From assembly GCA_902765485.1 (NCBI GenBank), contig CACWZZ010000003.1, positions 62,001 to 126,000 on the forward strand: 64,000 bases of DNA. Direction: 5' to 3'. This DNA is from an uncultured Bacteroidales bacterium. Its GTDB lineage: Bacteria; Bacteroidota; Bacteroidia; Bacteroidales; Paludibacteraceae. The notes under the pieces are model-generated. The model saw only the letters and a program-made list of their open reading frames with translations. It was not told the DNA's origin and did not search any database. Every line of letters begins with the position of its first letter. Within the stretch, counting starts at the first letter, position 1. Both the position numbers and the translations under genes were made by a program. This document shows positions 8,986 through 18,085 of the stretch, piece after piece.

Positions 8986-9722
8986 GTGTCGGACGGATAA
9001 TATGGAGTTGTGTGGGAATCGCGGTCATGGCGGGACTTATGGTGGCGGCGATCGCTTGGGGGTATATATCCCGTCCGGCGGGAGAGCCGTGTGCCGCATT
9101 GGAATATATCATTGAGGACCGCGCGGAGCGAATGTATCTCTCGGAGAGCGAGTTGACGGCATTGCTGGTGGGGCAGGATATTTACCCGGTGGGTAAAAAT
9201 CTGAACACCGTGGCGCTTCACCGCATAGAGAATGCGATCCAACATCACCCGATGGTGCGCAAGGCGGAGTGTTATCTCACGCCGAGGCATATAGTCCGCG
9301 TCCGTTTGACCCAGCGAGTGCCTCTTCTGCGCGTACAGACACCCGTGGACACGTATCTGATTGACACGGATCGCAAGGTGATGCAAGCGCGAAACAGCGT
9401 GCGAGACGAAGTGCCGCTGGTTACCGGCAATGTGGGCGTACAGATGGCTTCGGGGCAACTGGCGGATTTTGCAGAATGGCTGCAGGACGAGCCTTATTGG
9501 CAGGAGCGGATTCACCACCTCTATGTCCAAACGCCGATCATGGTCTATATCTATATGCGCGGAGAAAACCAGCCGCGCGCAGTATTAGGTGCTATGCGTG
9601 GGCACGCGCAGAAACTCAAGAAACTGAAGACGTTTTACCGGAACAGCCCGGAAGAAGTGAAAGCAAAAAACTATACCGAACTGGACCTGCGTTTTCGCGG
9701 TCAGGTAATCGGCAGATATTAA
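8982..9722 (+). CDS. ftsQ: Cell division protein FtsQ
   Basis: FtsQ is a single-pass inner-membrane protein that links early and late division proteins. The 246-residue protein has one N-terminal helix (about residues 5-27) and a periplasmic part with a POTRA-like segment and the VRVRLTQRVPLLRV strand typical of FtsQ/DivIB. Sequence conservation is low in this family, so the call leans on topology, length and the position between murC and ftsA. Start overlaps the murC stop by 4 bases, implying translational coupling. Confidence 0.88.
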   Translation: MSVGRIIWSCVGIAVMAGLMVAAIAWGYISRPAGEPCAALEYIIEDRAERMYLSESELTALLVGQDIYPVGKNLNTVALHRIENAIQHHPMVRKAECYLTPRHIVRVRLTQRVPLLRVQTPVDTYLIDTDRKVMQARNSVRDEVPLVTGNVGVQMASGQLADFAEWLQDEPYWQERIHHLYVQTPIMVYIYMRGENQPRAVLGAMRGHAQKLKKLKTFYRNSPEEVKAKNYTELDLRFRGQVIGRY

Positions 9723-9747
9723 CATAAACCTTTAACTATTTACACAA

Positions 9748-11031
9748 ATGGCAAGAAAACAACCTCAAACAGCGGATTCTCTTCCCCTTGTGGCATTGGA
9801 CTTGGGAAGCGACAGCGTGCGTGCCATGGCGGCGCGGCGTATTGCGCAGGACTTGTTCCAGATCTTGGGCGTAGAGGAACGACCGCAAAAGCAAGGCAAT
9901 GTGTGTGTGGAGCAGGGTGTGATCACGCAATCCAGCAATGCGGGATACGTGATCGCCGAGATTCTGAAACTGCTCGCGAACCGTATCGGCGTGGATGAAC
10001 TGCCGATGGCGTTTATCTCCGTCGGCGGTCAGTCGATGCAGATAGCTGCGGTGCATTCGCGGCGTGACCAAGCACGCAAGAAAGAGATCAGTCAGTCGCT
10101 CTTGGATGAGATGGAGCGGGAATGTAAAGAGAAAATTGAACTCCGAAACCCCGATGTAGCCGTTCTGGGGTTGGTGCCCAGTTATTTCAAACTCGACGGA
10201 GTGGAGCAGGACGATCTGCCGCATCCGGAGCAACGCGCAGCGTTGGTGGAAGCGCACTATACCGCTTTCTGCGGACGCAAGGCAATCGATACCCAGTTGC
10301 AGAAATCATTCTCCCAAGCCGGGCGTGTGATCGAACACTCGTTCGTTCGTCCGGAGGCTCTGCTCTCCGCGTTCGCTACCTGCGACGGCAATCATGTGCT
10401 GATGAACGGCTGCGCCGTACTGGACTTCGGCGCGCAGACCACCACTTTTACCGCGTACAAAGGCGGGCAGTATCTGATCAACAAAGTGGTACCCAAAGGC
10501 GGCTATCATATCACCCGAATGCTGGAGCAGCAGGGTTTGGATTTCGCTACGGCAGAAGTGTTGAAGCGTAAGTTCGGCTGCGCTTCGCCGGAGTGTCTGG
10601 AGAAGAACGTGCGCCTTCGTATCCCCGCTTCGGCGGAGATCGGCGGCGATTTTGTGATCTCCACCCAAGAGCTGGCAGAGGCGATCGAACTCAAACTGCA
10701 GGAGATCCTGACGCCGGTTTTGGAGGAGTTGAGGAAAGTGGAGAATCGTATCTCGACGCTCTATATCACCGGCGGCGGCAGTATGCTGCAAGGCTTGGCG
10801 GAGTATATCCAGAGCAAGACATCCGTGAACGTACAATACGGCGCACACAACCTCTTGCTCCATCGCGACACGGACGAGAAATACCTCTCGCCGGAATACA
10901 CTTCGCTCGTCGGCACAATCCTGCTGGGACAGGATTTCCGCGATAATCATAAGAACCAGCTGGTGCAAAAACCCGGCTTCTTCGATCGGATGAAAGAAAG
11001 TACATTGGATATGTTTATTGACCAAAACTAA
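9748..11031 (+). CDS. ftsA: Cell division protein FtsA
   Basis: FtsA is an actin-like ATPase that tethers FtsZ to the inner membrane. The phosphate-1 motif ALDLGSDSVRA lies near residue 17, the 1C domain follows at about 85-165, and phosphate-2 and adenosine motifs (VLDFGAQTTTF, YITGGGSML) are present. The final 20 residues (FFDRMKESTLDMFID) form the expected amphipathic membrane-targeting helix. Length 427 is normal. It lies 25 bases after ftsQ and 11 bases before ftsZ. Confidence 0.95.
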   Translation: MARKQPQTADSLPLVALDLGSDSVRAMAARRIAQDLFQILGVEERPQKQGNVCVEQGVITQSSNAGYVIAEILKLLANRIGVDELPMAFISVGGQSMQIAAVHSRRDQARKKEISQSLLDEMERECKEKIELRNPDVAVLGLVPSYFKLDGVEQDDLPHPEQRAALVEAHYTAFCGRKAIDTQLQKSFSQAGRVIEHSFVRPEALLSAFATCDGNHVLMNGCAVLDFGAQTTTFTAYKGGQYLINKVVPKGGYHITRMLEQQGLDFATAEVLKRKFGCASPECLEKNVRLRIPASAEIGGDFVISTQELAEAIELKLQEILTPVLEELRKVENRISTLYITGGGSMLQGLAEYIQSKTSVNVQYGAHNLLLHRDTDEKYLSPEYTSLVGTILLGQDFRDNHKNQLVQKPGFFDRMKESTLDMFIDQN

Positions 11032-11042
11032 ACACTACGAAT

Positions 11043-12299
11043 ATGAATGAAGATTTAATTACTCTGCCTTTGGAAGGCTTGACAGAAGATAGTATTATTA
11101 AGGTGATCGGCGTTGGTGGCGGTGGCTGCAATGCCGTCAATTATATGCACCGTCAGGGATTGAAAGATGTGTCCTTCTTGGTATGCAACACCGATCGTCA
11201 GGTGCTTATCAAGTCCTCGGTGCCGAATAAGTTACAACTCGGTCCTGGTTTGGGAGCCGGAGGCGATCCGGAGACCGCGCGCCAATACGCAGAGGAGAGC
11301 AGGGATCATATCCGCGAGGCGCTCAACGATGGCACCCAGATGCTGTTTATCACTGCCGGAATGGGTGGTGGAACAGGAACCGGTGCGTCTGCCGTAGTAG
11401 CCGAAGTGGCGCAAGAGATGGGTATCCTGACCGTCGGTATTGTGACCATCCCGTTTGCTTTCGAGGGCAAGAAGAAGATCGAAAAAGCAATGACAGGTGT
11501 TGCGCGGCTGGCGAAACATGTGGACGCACTCCTTATTATTAATAATGAGAAACTGAAACAGATCTACCCGGAGTTGAACTTGCTCAATGCGTTCTCCAAA
11601 TCGGACGACGTGGTAGCCAATGCGGCGCGCGCGATCGCAGAGATCATTACGGTTCCTGGATATATAAACACCGACTTTGCCGACGTGCGCAATACGCTCA
11701 AGAAAGGCGGCGTGGCAATCATGAATATCGGTCACGCTTCCGGCGAGAAACGTATCACCAATGCCATCAACGATGCGCTGAACTCACCGCTGGTCAACAC
11801 CAACGATGTGCATGGCGCGGAGCGCATACTGCTGCAGTTCTATTGCTCCACCGAGCACGCTATCGTCATGGAGGAGATCGACCAGATCAACGATTTCGTG
11901 CAAGAGGTGGGCGATAACATCGAGGTGCAATGGGGGGCTTCCATCGACGAGACGCTGGGAGAAGAAGTGCGCGTGACCGTCATCGCTACCGGATACAAAG
12001 TGGACGGTCTGCCTTCTGAGGACGAAGAGGAAGGCAAGAAGACCATCGCGGAAGCCATCGATGCCAATTATCCTCCGCAGACTCCGAAGCCGATGGAGGA
12101 CGAACCGGCGCAACTGATCGACCTGAGTGACACACTTCGCGAGGAAGGAGTGGAGCCACCTGCGCAACCACGCGAGAGAGCCGCATCTTCTTCGGCGGAA
12201 GAGATCGTGATCAAGGTGGAGGAAGAGGCTGCTCCTGAAGAAAAACCCAAAGAGACCTCTCATCGACCCTTTGGATGGATTAGAAGAAATAAAAATTAA
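11043..12299 (+). CDS. ftsZ: Cell division GTPase FtsZ
   Basis: FtsZ polymerises into the division ring. The GTP-binding signature GGGTGTGAS is at about residues 108-116, with the N-terminal GVGGGGCNAVN loop and the T7 loop NTDFADV. A Glu/Pro-rich linker of about 80 residues (from roughly residue 320) ends in the basic tail RPFGWIRRNKN, which probably serves as the FtsA-binding C-terminal peptide. Length 418 is typical for Bacteroidota. It is the third division gene of the operon. Confidence 0.97.
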   Translation: MNEDLITLPLEGLTEDSIIKVIGVGGGGCNAVNYMHRQGLKDVSFLVCNTDRQVLIKSSVPNKLQLGPGLGAGGDPETARQYAEESRDHIREALNDGTQMLFITAGMGGGTGTGASAVVAEVAQEMGILTVGIVTIPFAFEGKKKIEKAMTGVARLAKHVDALLIINNEKLKQIYPELNLLNAFSKSDDVVANAARAIAEIITVPGYINTDFADVRNTLKKGGVAIMNIGHASGEKRITNAINDALNSPLVNTNDVHGAERILLQFYCSTEHAIVMEEIDQINDFVQEVGDNIEVQWGASIDETLGEEVRVTVIATGYKVDGLPSEDEEEGKKTIAEAIDANYPPQTPKPMEDEPAQLIDLSDTLREEGVEPPAQPRERAASSSAEEIVIKVEEEAAPEEKPKETSHRPFGWIRRNKN

Positions 12300-12304
12300 A
12301 ATAT

Positions 12305-13255
12305 ATGGAAAGAGAAATGAATTTTTGGGACCTCTGTGTCGCCTGTGGTCGCGCAATAGGTCGTGGCTGCGTAGCACTCTGGAACATCTTGTCGCGCATG
12401 ATCCGCCTGACGTACCGTTATTGGTACATCGTTGCGACTTTGGTCGTTCTGGCTATCGCGCTGGCAATCTATCATACCCGGCCGAAGAACATCAAATACC
12501 GCGTGAACGCCATCGCTATGGTCAATGGGGCTTCGATGCAGCAGTTTGAGAAAGCGTTTGCGCCCCTTCAGTCCGGTCAGTTACTGCCTCCGGACGCCAA
12601 GATCGCGCCGTATATGCGCTGGAAGCAAGCGGGGTGTTTTGATGTCTTCCGTGTAGTGGACGTGCACCATGACGGTGTGGCGGATTACATTGATTTTAAG
12701 CGCAAATCGTCGCCCAAGGACACGACGGAGGTGCAGATGCAGGATCGCGTTTGTATCCAGTTCCAAACATCGGCGGTGTTCGTGCCTATGATTCCGGAGA
12801 TAGAGGAAGCTGTCCTGGAGCTGCTCAACGGCAATGAGGCGTTGCAGCAGGCTCATGTGCTCTATCTGGAGAACCTGCGCGAGGAGGTCGCCTTTAACCA
12901 CCGCCAGGCGGTCAAACTGGACAGCCTCACCAGCGCGTATTATTACAATGCCGGTTCGCCTGCCGCGATGGTGAATAATGATGGCAGCGGTGTCAATTTC
13001 TACGGAGACCGCAAGATCCGTCTCTTCCTGAATGATATATACCGGCAGCAACTTCACACCCGGAACGGCGACCTGCGTCTGCAGCTGGCTTCGGCTCCGG
13101 TTGTGCTGGAGAACCATTTTGTCGTTGATCCGGCGCCGGTGATGACCCGTACGAAATGCGTCTTCCTCTTCTTCCTGCTTTCGTGGATAGTAGGATGTCT
13201 GATAGCCGAACTGATCGACCGCCGCAAAGCGATCGCGGAATGGCTGAAGAAATAA
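12305..13255 (+). CDS. Hypothetical inner-membrane protein with two terminal membrane helices
   Basis: The 316-residue protein has a helix at about 40-60, a soluble middle domain of about 210 residues and a second helix near 278-298, with a short basic cytoplasmic tail. This topology resembles Wzz-type chain-length regulators or tyrosine-kinase adaptors, but I see no diagnostic motif (the proline-rich segment before TM2 is absent). It follows ftsZ by 5 bases and is the last gene before a terminator, so it is transcribed with the division genes; a role in envelope assembly is an inference from position. Confidence 0.75.
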   Translation: MEREMNFWDLCVACGRAIGRGCVALWNILSRMIRLTYRYWYIVATLVVLAIALAIYHTRPKNIKYRVNAIAMVNGASMQQFEKAFAPLQSGQLLPPDAKIAPYMRWKQAGCFDVFRVVDVHHDGVADYIDFKRKSSPKDTTEVQMQDRVCIQFQTSAVFVPMIPEIEEAVLELLNGNEALQQAHVLYLENLREEVAFNHRQAVKLDSLTSAYYYNAGSPAAMVNNDGSGVNFYGDRKIRLFLNDIYRQQLHTRNGDLRLQLASAPVVLENHFVVDPAPVMTRTKCVFLFFLLSWIVGCLIAELIDRRKAIAEWLKK

Positions 13256-13271
13256 CAGACATTAAGAACTA

Positions 13272-13310
13272 AATAAAACGCGTGGGGGCTAAGCCTTCAC
13301 GCGTTTTATT
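13272..13310. terminator. Bidirectional intrinsic terminator
   Basis: A 13-base perfect stem (AATAAAACGCGTG pairs with CACGCGTTTTATT) with a 13-base loop. The outer A/T pairs give a U-run in both directions. The stop codon of the convergent DedA gene lies in the loop, so the hairpin ends both transcripts. Confidence 0.9.
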
Positions 13311-13978
13311 ATCCATCGGATGAGGTAATAGAGCACGACTGCTCCGAGCAGTACGAGTATCGCCACGGATAGTTCGTGGCTGTATTTGTTGATCAGGTCT
13401 GCCTGACCGTGCGCCACATAGCCGAGGACGGCGAGCACCGCGTTCCAAAGTCCTGCTCCCAAGAAAGTGTAAAAAAGGAACCAGCCGAAATGCATCTTGC
13501 TCAACCCCGCCGGAATAGAGATCAGTTGGCGGATGCCCGGAATGAACCGTCCGACAAACGTACTGACCTTGCCGTGGTCGTTGAAATACGCTTCGGCTTT
13601 CTCCACTTTCTCGCGGCTCAAGAGACACAAATGTCCTAATTTGCTGTCCGCAAAAGCGTAAATGATCGCGCGTCCCAGCCAAAGAGAGAGCAGGTAATTG
13701 ATGATAGCACCCAGCATAGCGCCTATTGTGCCGAAAAGGACAATCAGCGCTACGTTTACGAAATAACTGTCACTCACATAGACCGCGCTGCTCGGGTCTG
13801 CCGCTACGTATGCTGCCGGCGGAATGACCACTTCGCTCGGGAATGGAATGAACGAACTCTCCACGGTCATGAGTGCTACGATCGAACCGTAGTTCATGTT
13901 TGCGCTATACCAGTCTGTAACGACCGACACCCAATTAGTGCCGGTCGCTAACAGAATGATCAGAAAGGCTCGTTTCAT
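13289..13978 (-). CDS. DedA family membrane protein (VTT/SNARE-associated domain)
   Basis: The 229-residue protein has about five membrane segments. The family signature is present: ESSFIPFPSEVV near the N-terminus and GRFIPGIRQLISIPAG, the F/G-R-x-x-P-x-x-R motif of DedA proteins. These are thought to be lipid (undecaprenyl phosphate or phospholipid) flippases or transporters of the inner membrane. It overlaps the upstream YqeY-like gene by 4 bases and is the last gene of the lepA transcript. Confidence 0.9.
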   Translation of the reverse strand: MKRAFLIILLATGTNWVSVVTDWYSANMNYGSIVALMTVESSFIPFPSEVVIPPAAYVAADPSSAVYVSDSYFVNVALIVLFGTIGAMLGAIINYLLSLWLGRAIIYAFADSKLGHLCLLSREKVEKAEAYFNDHGKVSTFVGRFIPGIRQLISIPAGLSKMHFGWFLFYTFLGAGLWNAVLAVLGYVAHGQADLINKYSHELSVAILVLLGAVVLYYLIRWIIKRVKA

Positions 13979-14427
13979 TGGGCTAAGAGCTCACGCACTT
14001 TGAGGTTGATGGCTTTGCCTTCTGCCTTGCCGGCGAGTTGTTTGGTAGCCACGCCCATTACTTTGCCCATGTCCTGCGGACCCGTAGCGCCCACTTGCGC
14101 AATAATCTGCTTGAGCGCAGCGGCGAGTTCTTCCTCGCTCAGCATAGCCGGCAGATATTGCTCAATGATCTTGCATTGCGCCAACTCGTCCTCTGCCAAC
14201 TCCGGACGTCCGGCATCGATGTACATCTGCGCCGACTCCTTGCGTTGCTTCACCATCTTCTGAAGAATCTGCAATGCCTTCTCGTCGTGCAGTTCGCCAT
14301 CGCTACCTTTGGCGGTCTTCGCCTCCAGGAACTCTTTCTTAATTCCGCGCAGCGCGTCCAGCGCCGTTTTATCTTTTGCGAGCATCGCTTTTTTGATGTC
14401 CTCGCTTACTTGATCGAATAAACTCAT
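13975..14427 (-). CDS. GatB/YqeY domain protein
   Basis: From the ATG at 14427 (MSLFDQVSEDI) the protein has 150 residues, the standard size for the family. It resembles the tRNA-binding tail domain of the amidotransferase subunit GatB, with the typical ALRGIKKEFLEA and KQRKESAQMY helices. Its stand-alone role is not established. The frame extends upstream to 14499, but those 24 residues are only the translation of a dispersed repeat. Confidence 0.9.
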   Translation of the reverse strand: MSLFDQVSEDIKKAMLAKDKTALDALRGIKKEFLEAKTAKGSDGELHDEKALQILQKMVKQRKESAQMYIDAGRPELAEDELAQCKIIEQYLPAMLSEEELAAALKQIIAQVGATGPQDMGKVMGVATKQLAGKAEGKAINLKVRELLAQ

Positions 14428-14430
14428 AAA

Positions 14431-14505
14431 TGAAATGTCAAATCTTCCATACGGCTTCAGCCGATCGTTCGAGGCTTTGCCGAGATAAGAAATCTTCAAA
14501 TTTTC
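14431..14505 (-). repeat. Dispersed repeat, copy 2: 48-base core flanked by heptamer units
   Basis: The core at 14445-14492 is the reverse-strand match of 4886-4933 (47 of 48 bases). On the minus strand it is preceded by ATTTGAA/AATTTGA/AGATTTC heptamers. It fills the spacer between the antiporter gene and the YqeY-like gene. Confidence 0.85.
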
Positions 14506-15850
14506 AAATAAACAACAGTTGTACTATTACATAAACCGGCAGGAGGATGACCAAGCTGAACTTAATCATATAGCCGAAGAAGGACGGCATCTTGATTCCG
14601 CTCTCCTCTGCGATGGCTTTCACCATGAAGTTAGGTCCGTTGCCGATATAGGTCAGCGAGCCGAACATCACAGCCGCGATGGAGATAGCTTTCAGCAGTA
14701 TCTCCGGAACACCGGCTACGAAAGGTGTGCCGTTGAACATACCTGTTACGATACCTGCTTCAGCGGCAGCAAGCGACTCCGGCAGACCGGAAGCAACGCC
14801 GTGGAAGGCAACGGCAGTAGGTGTGTTATCAAGGAACGCGGAGAGCGCACCGGTCGAGTAATAGAACTGCCATGCGTGGGTGAAACCGAGGTCGGCTGCG
14901 TGCGCCTTCAGATAGGCGAGGGCAGGGGTCATCGTCGTGAAAATACCAAGGAACAGAACGGCTACCTCTACGATCGGCGTCCAGCTGAACTTGTTGTCGC
15001 CGAAACGCACCTCTTTCTTGGTGGTGTAGAGCGAGAGACCTGTGAGCGAGAGCAATACAATCTCACGCAGGTACTTGAGCCACAGCGGAGCGTCCGCTTC
15101 ACCCATCTGTTTGATGGTTCCTTCGTTCACAAAAGCCACTGCCAGCACTACGCCCAGCAGATAAACGAAATTGATGGTTCCTTTCATCACCAACGGCGTA
15201 GCCTCACGCGAGTCCGCAGAGAGGGCTGTCCAGTGCTCTTTCTTGTAATAATAGGTATCCATTGCGAAATAGATGCCGAGCAGCAGAATTCCCGTAACAG
15301 CCCATTCCGGAGCAAGGTGCAAGAACCATGAGAAGTGTGCGCCGCGGAGGAAGAGCATGAACAAAGGTGGGTCGCCCAGAGGAGTGAGCAGACCGCCGCA
15401 GTTGGCTACCAGGGCGATGAAGAAAAGGATGGTGTGAACCTTGTATTCACGCTGTTTGTTGGTCTCGATGAGCGGACGGATAAGCAGCATGGCTGCGCCA
15501 GTCGTTCCCATGATAGAGGCTAAAATCCAGCCCAAGCCCAAGAAACCGGTGTTGACCCAAGGCTTGGCTTTCAGGTCACCCGAGAAATGAATACCGCCGG
15601 TGATGACAAACAACGCCAGCAGCAGGATGATGAACGGCACGTAGTCGAAGAAGAGCTGGTGCTCCAACTCGTGCATCATTCCGCCCATAATCAGGCATAC
15701 TGCTACCGGCACACCGAGGAAGAGGGAAACAATGAGTTTGTTGGTGTTCTTCTCCCACCAGTGTTCAGCTACCAGCGGACCGATAGCGATCATCAGAAGC
15801 ATGAGGCCGAACGGAATCAGCGACCATGCTGAATGTACAAATTGTTCCAT
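14504..15850 (-). CDS. NhaD-type sodium:proton antiporter
   Basis: The 448-residue protein has about 11-12 membrane segments and belongs to the ion-transporter superfamily of NhaD. Conserved features are the GDPPLFM motif and the FLDNTPTAVAFH segment with Asp-Asn-Thr-Pro, which form the ion-binding half-helices. It should exchange Na+ (or Li+) for H+ across the inner membrane. It lies 28 bases downstream of lepA on the same strand. Confidence 0.88.
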   Translation of the reverse strand: MEQFVHSAWSLIPFGLMLLMIAIGPLVAEHWWEKNTNKLIVSLFLGVPVAVCLIMGGMMHELEHQLFFDYVPFIILLLALFVITGGIHFSGDLKAKPWVNTGFLGLGWILASIMGTTGAAMLLIRPLIETNKQREYKVHTILFFIALVANCGGLLTPLGDPPLFMLFLRGAHFSWFLHLAPEWAVTGILLLGIYFAMDTYYYKKEHWTALSADSREATPLVMKGTINFVYLLGVVLAVAFVNEGTIKQMGEADAPLWLKYLREIVLLSLTGLSLYTTKKEVRFGDNKFSWTPIVEVAVLFLGIFTTMTPALAYLKAHAADLGFTHAWQFYYSTGALSAFLDNTPTAVAFHGVASGLPESLAAAEAGIVTGMFNGTPFVAGVPEILLKAISIAAVMFGSLTYIGNGPNFMVKAIAEESGIKMPSFFGYMIKFSLVILLPVYVIVQLLFI

Positions 15851-15878
15851 AGTATTTATATAATGAATAAAATGTTGT

Positions 15879-17690
15879 TTAGTCTAATTTCAATACCGCG
15901 AGGAACGCCTTCTGCGGTACTTCGACATTGCCGATTTGCTTCATTCGTTTCTTGCCGCGCTTCTGTTTCTCCAGCAGCTTGCGCTTACGGCTCACGTCGC
16001 CTCCGTAACATTTGGCAAGCACATCCTTGCGAACCTGCTTCACCGTCTCGCGGGCAATGATCTTCGCACCGATGGCTGCCTGTATCGCAATATCGAATTG
16101 TTGTCTCGGCAGTAACTCTTTCAGCTTCTCGCACATCCTCCGTCCGAAATCCACGGCGTTGTCCCGGTGCGTCAACGTGCTCAGCGCATCCACCTGTTCC
16201 CCGTTCAGCAATATATCCAACTTCACAAGGTTCGACGGCCGGAAACCGTTCATGTGCCAGTCGAAAGAAGCATAGCCTTTGGAAATGCTCTTCAGCTTGT
16301 CGTAAAAATCAATGACAATCTCGCCCAGCGGCATGTCGAACAGCAGCTCCATTCGGTTGCCGGATATATATTCTTGTTTGACAAGTTCGCCGCGTTTGCC
16401 CAAACACAGTGTCATGATCGGACCGATGTAATCGGCTGTGGTTATGACACTTGCGCGGATATACGGCTCCTCGATACGGTCTATTTCGGTCAAATCCGGC
16501 ATGCCGGCTGGGTTATGCACCTCAACCATACCGCCGTCCTTCGTATAGACGTTGTAACTTACGTTCGGAACGGTCGTAATCACGTCCATGTCGAACTCGC
16601 GGTCCAGACGTTCCTGCACGATCTCCATGTGCAGCAAACCCAGGAATCCGCATCGGAAACCAAAACCCAAAGCCATCGAACTCTCCGGCTGGAAAGTCAG
16701 ACTTGCGTCGTTCAACTGCAACTTCTCCAACGAAGCGCGCAGATCCTCATAGTCCTCACTTTCAATAGGATACACACCGGCGAACACCATCGGTTTGGCT
16801 TCCTCAAAGCCGTCTATCGCTTTCTCGCAAGGTCTGTCCACATGCGTAATCGTATCACCCACTTTGACCTCGGTCGAAGTCTTGATTCCGGAAATAATAT
16901 ATCCCACGTTTCCGGCAGAGATCTCTTTGCGCGGACTCATGTCCAGTTTGAGAATACCGATCTCGTCCGCGTCGTACTCTTTGCCCGTGTTCACGAACCG
17001 CACTTTCTCGCCCGTTTTCATCGTCCCGTTCACCACTTTGAAATAAGCAATGATTCCGCGGAAACTGTTGAAAACACTATCGAAAACCAGACATTGCAAC
17101 GGCGCTTTCGGATCACCTTTGGGAGCCGGAATACGTTCTACAATCGCGTCCAAAATCTCCGGCACGCCTTCGCCTGTCTTGGCGGAGCAACGCAAAATCT
17201 CCTCGCGTTTGCAGCCCAACAGCTCTACAATCTCATCCTCCACACGTTCCGGCATAGCGTTTTCCATGTCGCATTTATTGAGCACAGGAATGATCTCCAG
17301 ATCATGCTCAATCGCCATATAAAGGTTGCTGATCGTCTGCGCTTGCACACCTTGCGTCGCATCAACCACCAGCACAGCTCCTTCGCAAGCCGCAATCGAA
17401 CGGCTCACCTCATAACTGAAGTCCACGTGCCCCGGAGTGTCAATCAGATTCAGAGTATATGGGCTATCTTTTGGTACTTGGTCCTTTGTCCCTTGGTACT
17501 TATAGCTCATCTGAATGGCATGGCTCTTGATCGTGATGCCGCGTTCTTTCTCCAGATCCATGTCGTCCAGCACTTGGTTCTCCATCTGCCGCACATCCAC
17601 AGTCTGAGTGATCTCAAGCATTCGATCTGCCAGCGTACTCTTGCCATGATCGATATGCGCAATTATACAAAAATTCCGTATCTTATTCAT
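15879..17690 (-). CDS. lepA: Elongation factor 4 (LepA)
   Basis: LepA is a ribosomal GTPase that acts in initiation/back-translocation. GTP motifs are present: [14 protein letters not shown] (about 10-23), the switch I region, DTPGHVDF and NKCDM. The C-terminal domain with the family-specific [16 protein letters not shown] segment is complete. Length is 603 because an in-frame repeat adds [11 protein letters not shown] just before the DTPG motif, where relatives have a short hairpin. It has its own promoter and heads the lepA-nhaD-yqeY-dedA transcript. Confidence 0.96.
   Translation of the reverse strand: MNKIRNFCIIAHIDHGKSTLADRMLEITQTVDVRQMENQVLDDMDLEKERGITIKSHAIQMSYKYQGTKDQVPKDSPYTLNLIDTPGHVDFSYEVSRSIAACEGAVLVVDATQGVQAQTISNLYMAIEHDLEIIPVLNKCDMENAMPERVEDEIVELLGCKREEILRCSAKTGEGVPEILDAIVERIPAPKGDPKAPLQCLVFDSVFNSFRGIIAYFKVVNGTMKTGEKVRFVNTGKEYDADEIGILKLDMSPRKEISAGNVGYIISGIKTSTEVKVGDTITHVDRPCEKAIDGFEEAKPMVFAGVYPIESEDYEDLRASLEKLQLNDASLTFQPESSMALGFGFRCGFLGLLHMEIVQERLDREFDMDVITTVPNVSYNVYTKDGGMVEVHNPAGMPDLTEIDRIEEPYIRASVITTADYIGPIMTLCLGKRGELVKQEYISGNRMELLFDMPLGEIVIDFYDKLKSISKGYASFDWHMNGFRPSNLVKLDILLNGEQVDALSTLTHRDNAVDFGRRMCEKLKELLPRQQFDIAIQAAIGAKIIARETVKQVRKDVLAKCYGGDVSRKRKLLEKQKRGKKRMKQIGNVEVPQKAFLAVLKLD
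17471..17502 (-). repeat. In-frame CCAAGTA heptamer tract in lepA
   Basis: On the minus strand the tract reads as ACCAAG-type 7-base units interrupted by GGGACAAAGG. It is the same family as the tracts at 4077, 22071, 23656 and 24190. It encodes the insert next to the G3 motif of LepA. Confidence 0.8.
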
Positions 17691-17791
17691 TTAATAATCG
17701 TCCTTTATCTAAGAATTCCTTCTTATTTCCATTTAATCCTATTTATCCAAATTAAAATGTTAATCTTATTTATCCAGATTAAAATCGGCTG

Positions 17792-17823
17792 CAAAGTTAC
17801 TAAAAAAAAATAATATATGCAAG
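17792..17823 (-). promoter_or_regulatory. Promoter for lepA
   Basis: On the minus strand CTTG (17823-17820), a 20-base spacer, then TAACTTTG (17799-17792), with an A/T-rich leader of about 100 bases before the lepA start. Confidence 0.8.
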
Positions 17824-17861
17824 TCCTTGTGCATTTTTTGCGTTTAATCTTTCCATCCTCC

Positions 17862-17953
17862 TTTCACTTTTCACCTTTCACTTTTCACCTTTTTCCTCTC
17901 AAAAGGGGGTGATAAGGGGGTGATAAGGGGGTGATTAGGGGGTGATTAGGGGG
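17862..17953 (+). repeat. Heptamer tract followed by an 11-base tandem repeat in the lepA-korA spacer
   Basis: The 395-base spacer 17691-18085 holds the two divergent promoters and, between them, TTTCACT/TTTCACC units (17862-17889, 7 bases, four copies) and then four copies of GGGGGTGATAA/GGGGGTGATTA (17905-17953, 11 bases). I see no gene in the spacer. Confidence 0.9.
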
Positions 17954-18024
17954 ATATTCGTATAACGCTACCGACCTGCAAACGAAGAAATGAATAGATT
18001 TTTTTGACCAAAAGCGCCACCACT

Positions 18025-18056
18025 CTTGCACAATTCAGAAAAAAGCAGTATCTTTG
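18025..18056 (+). promoter_or_regulatory. Promoter for korAB
   Basis: CTTG at 18025-18028 and TATCTTTG at 18049-18056, 20 bases apart, with the A-tract plus GCAG spacer also seen before the GT2, tsaD and uvrA genes. Confidence 0.82.
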
Positions 18057-18085
18057 CAGCAAATTTAATACCAAACATCTAATAG

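Noticed and set aside
14428..14499. 24-residue N-terminal extension of the YqeY-like protein
   Set aside because: It is only the translation of the dispersed repeat; the family start is at 14427.
16167..17813. 548-codon open frame antisense to lepA
   Set aside because: It is a shadow of a fully conserved gene on the other strand; the protein is rich in His/Arg with no family features.
17905..17953. Possible CRISPR array
   Set aside because: The 11-base units are contiguous without spacers, and there are no cas genes.
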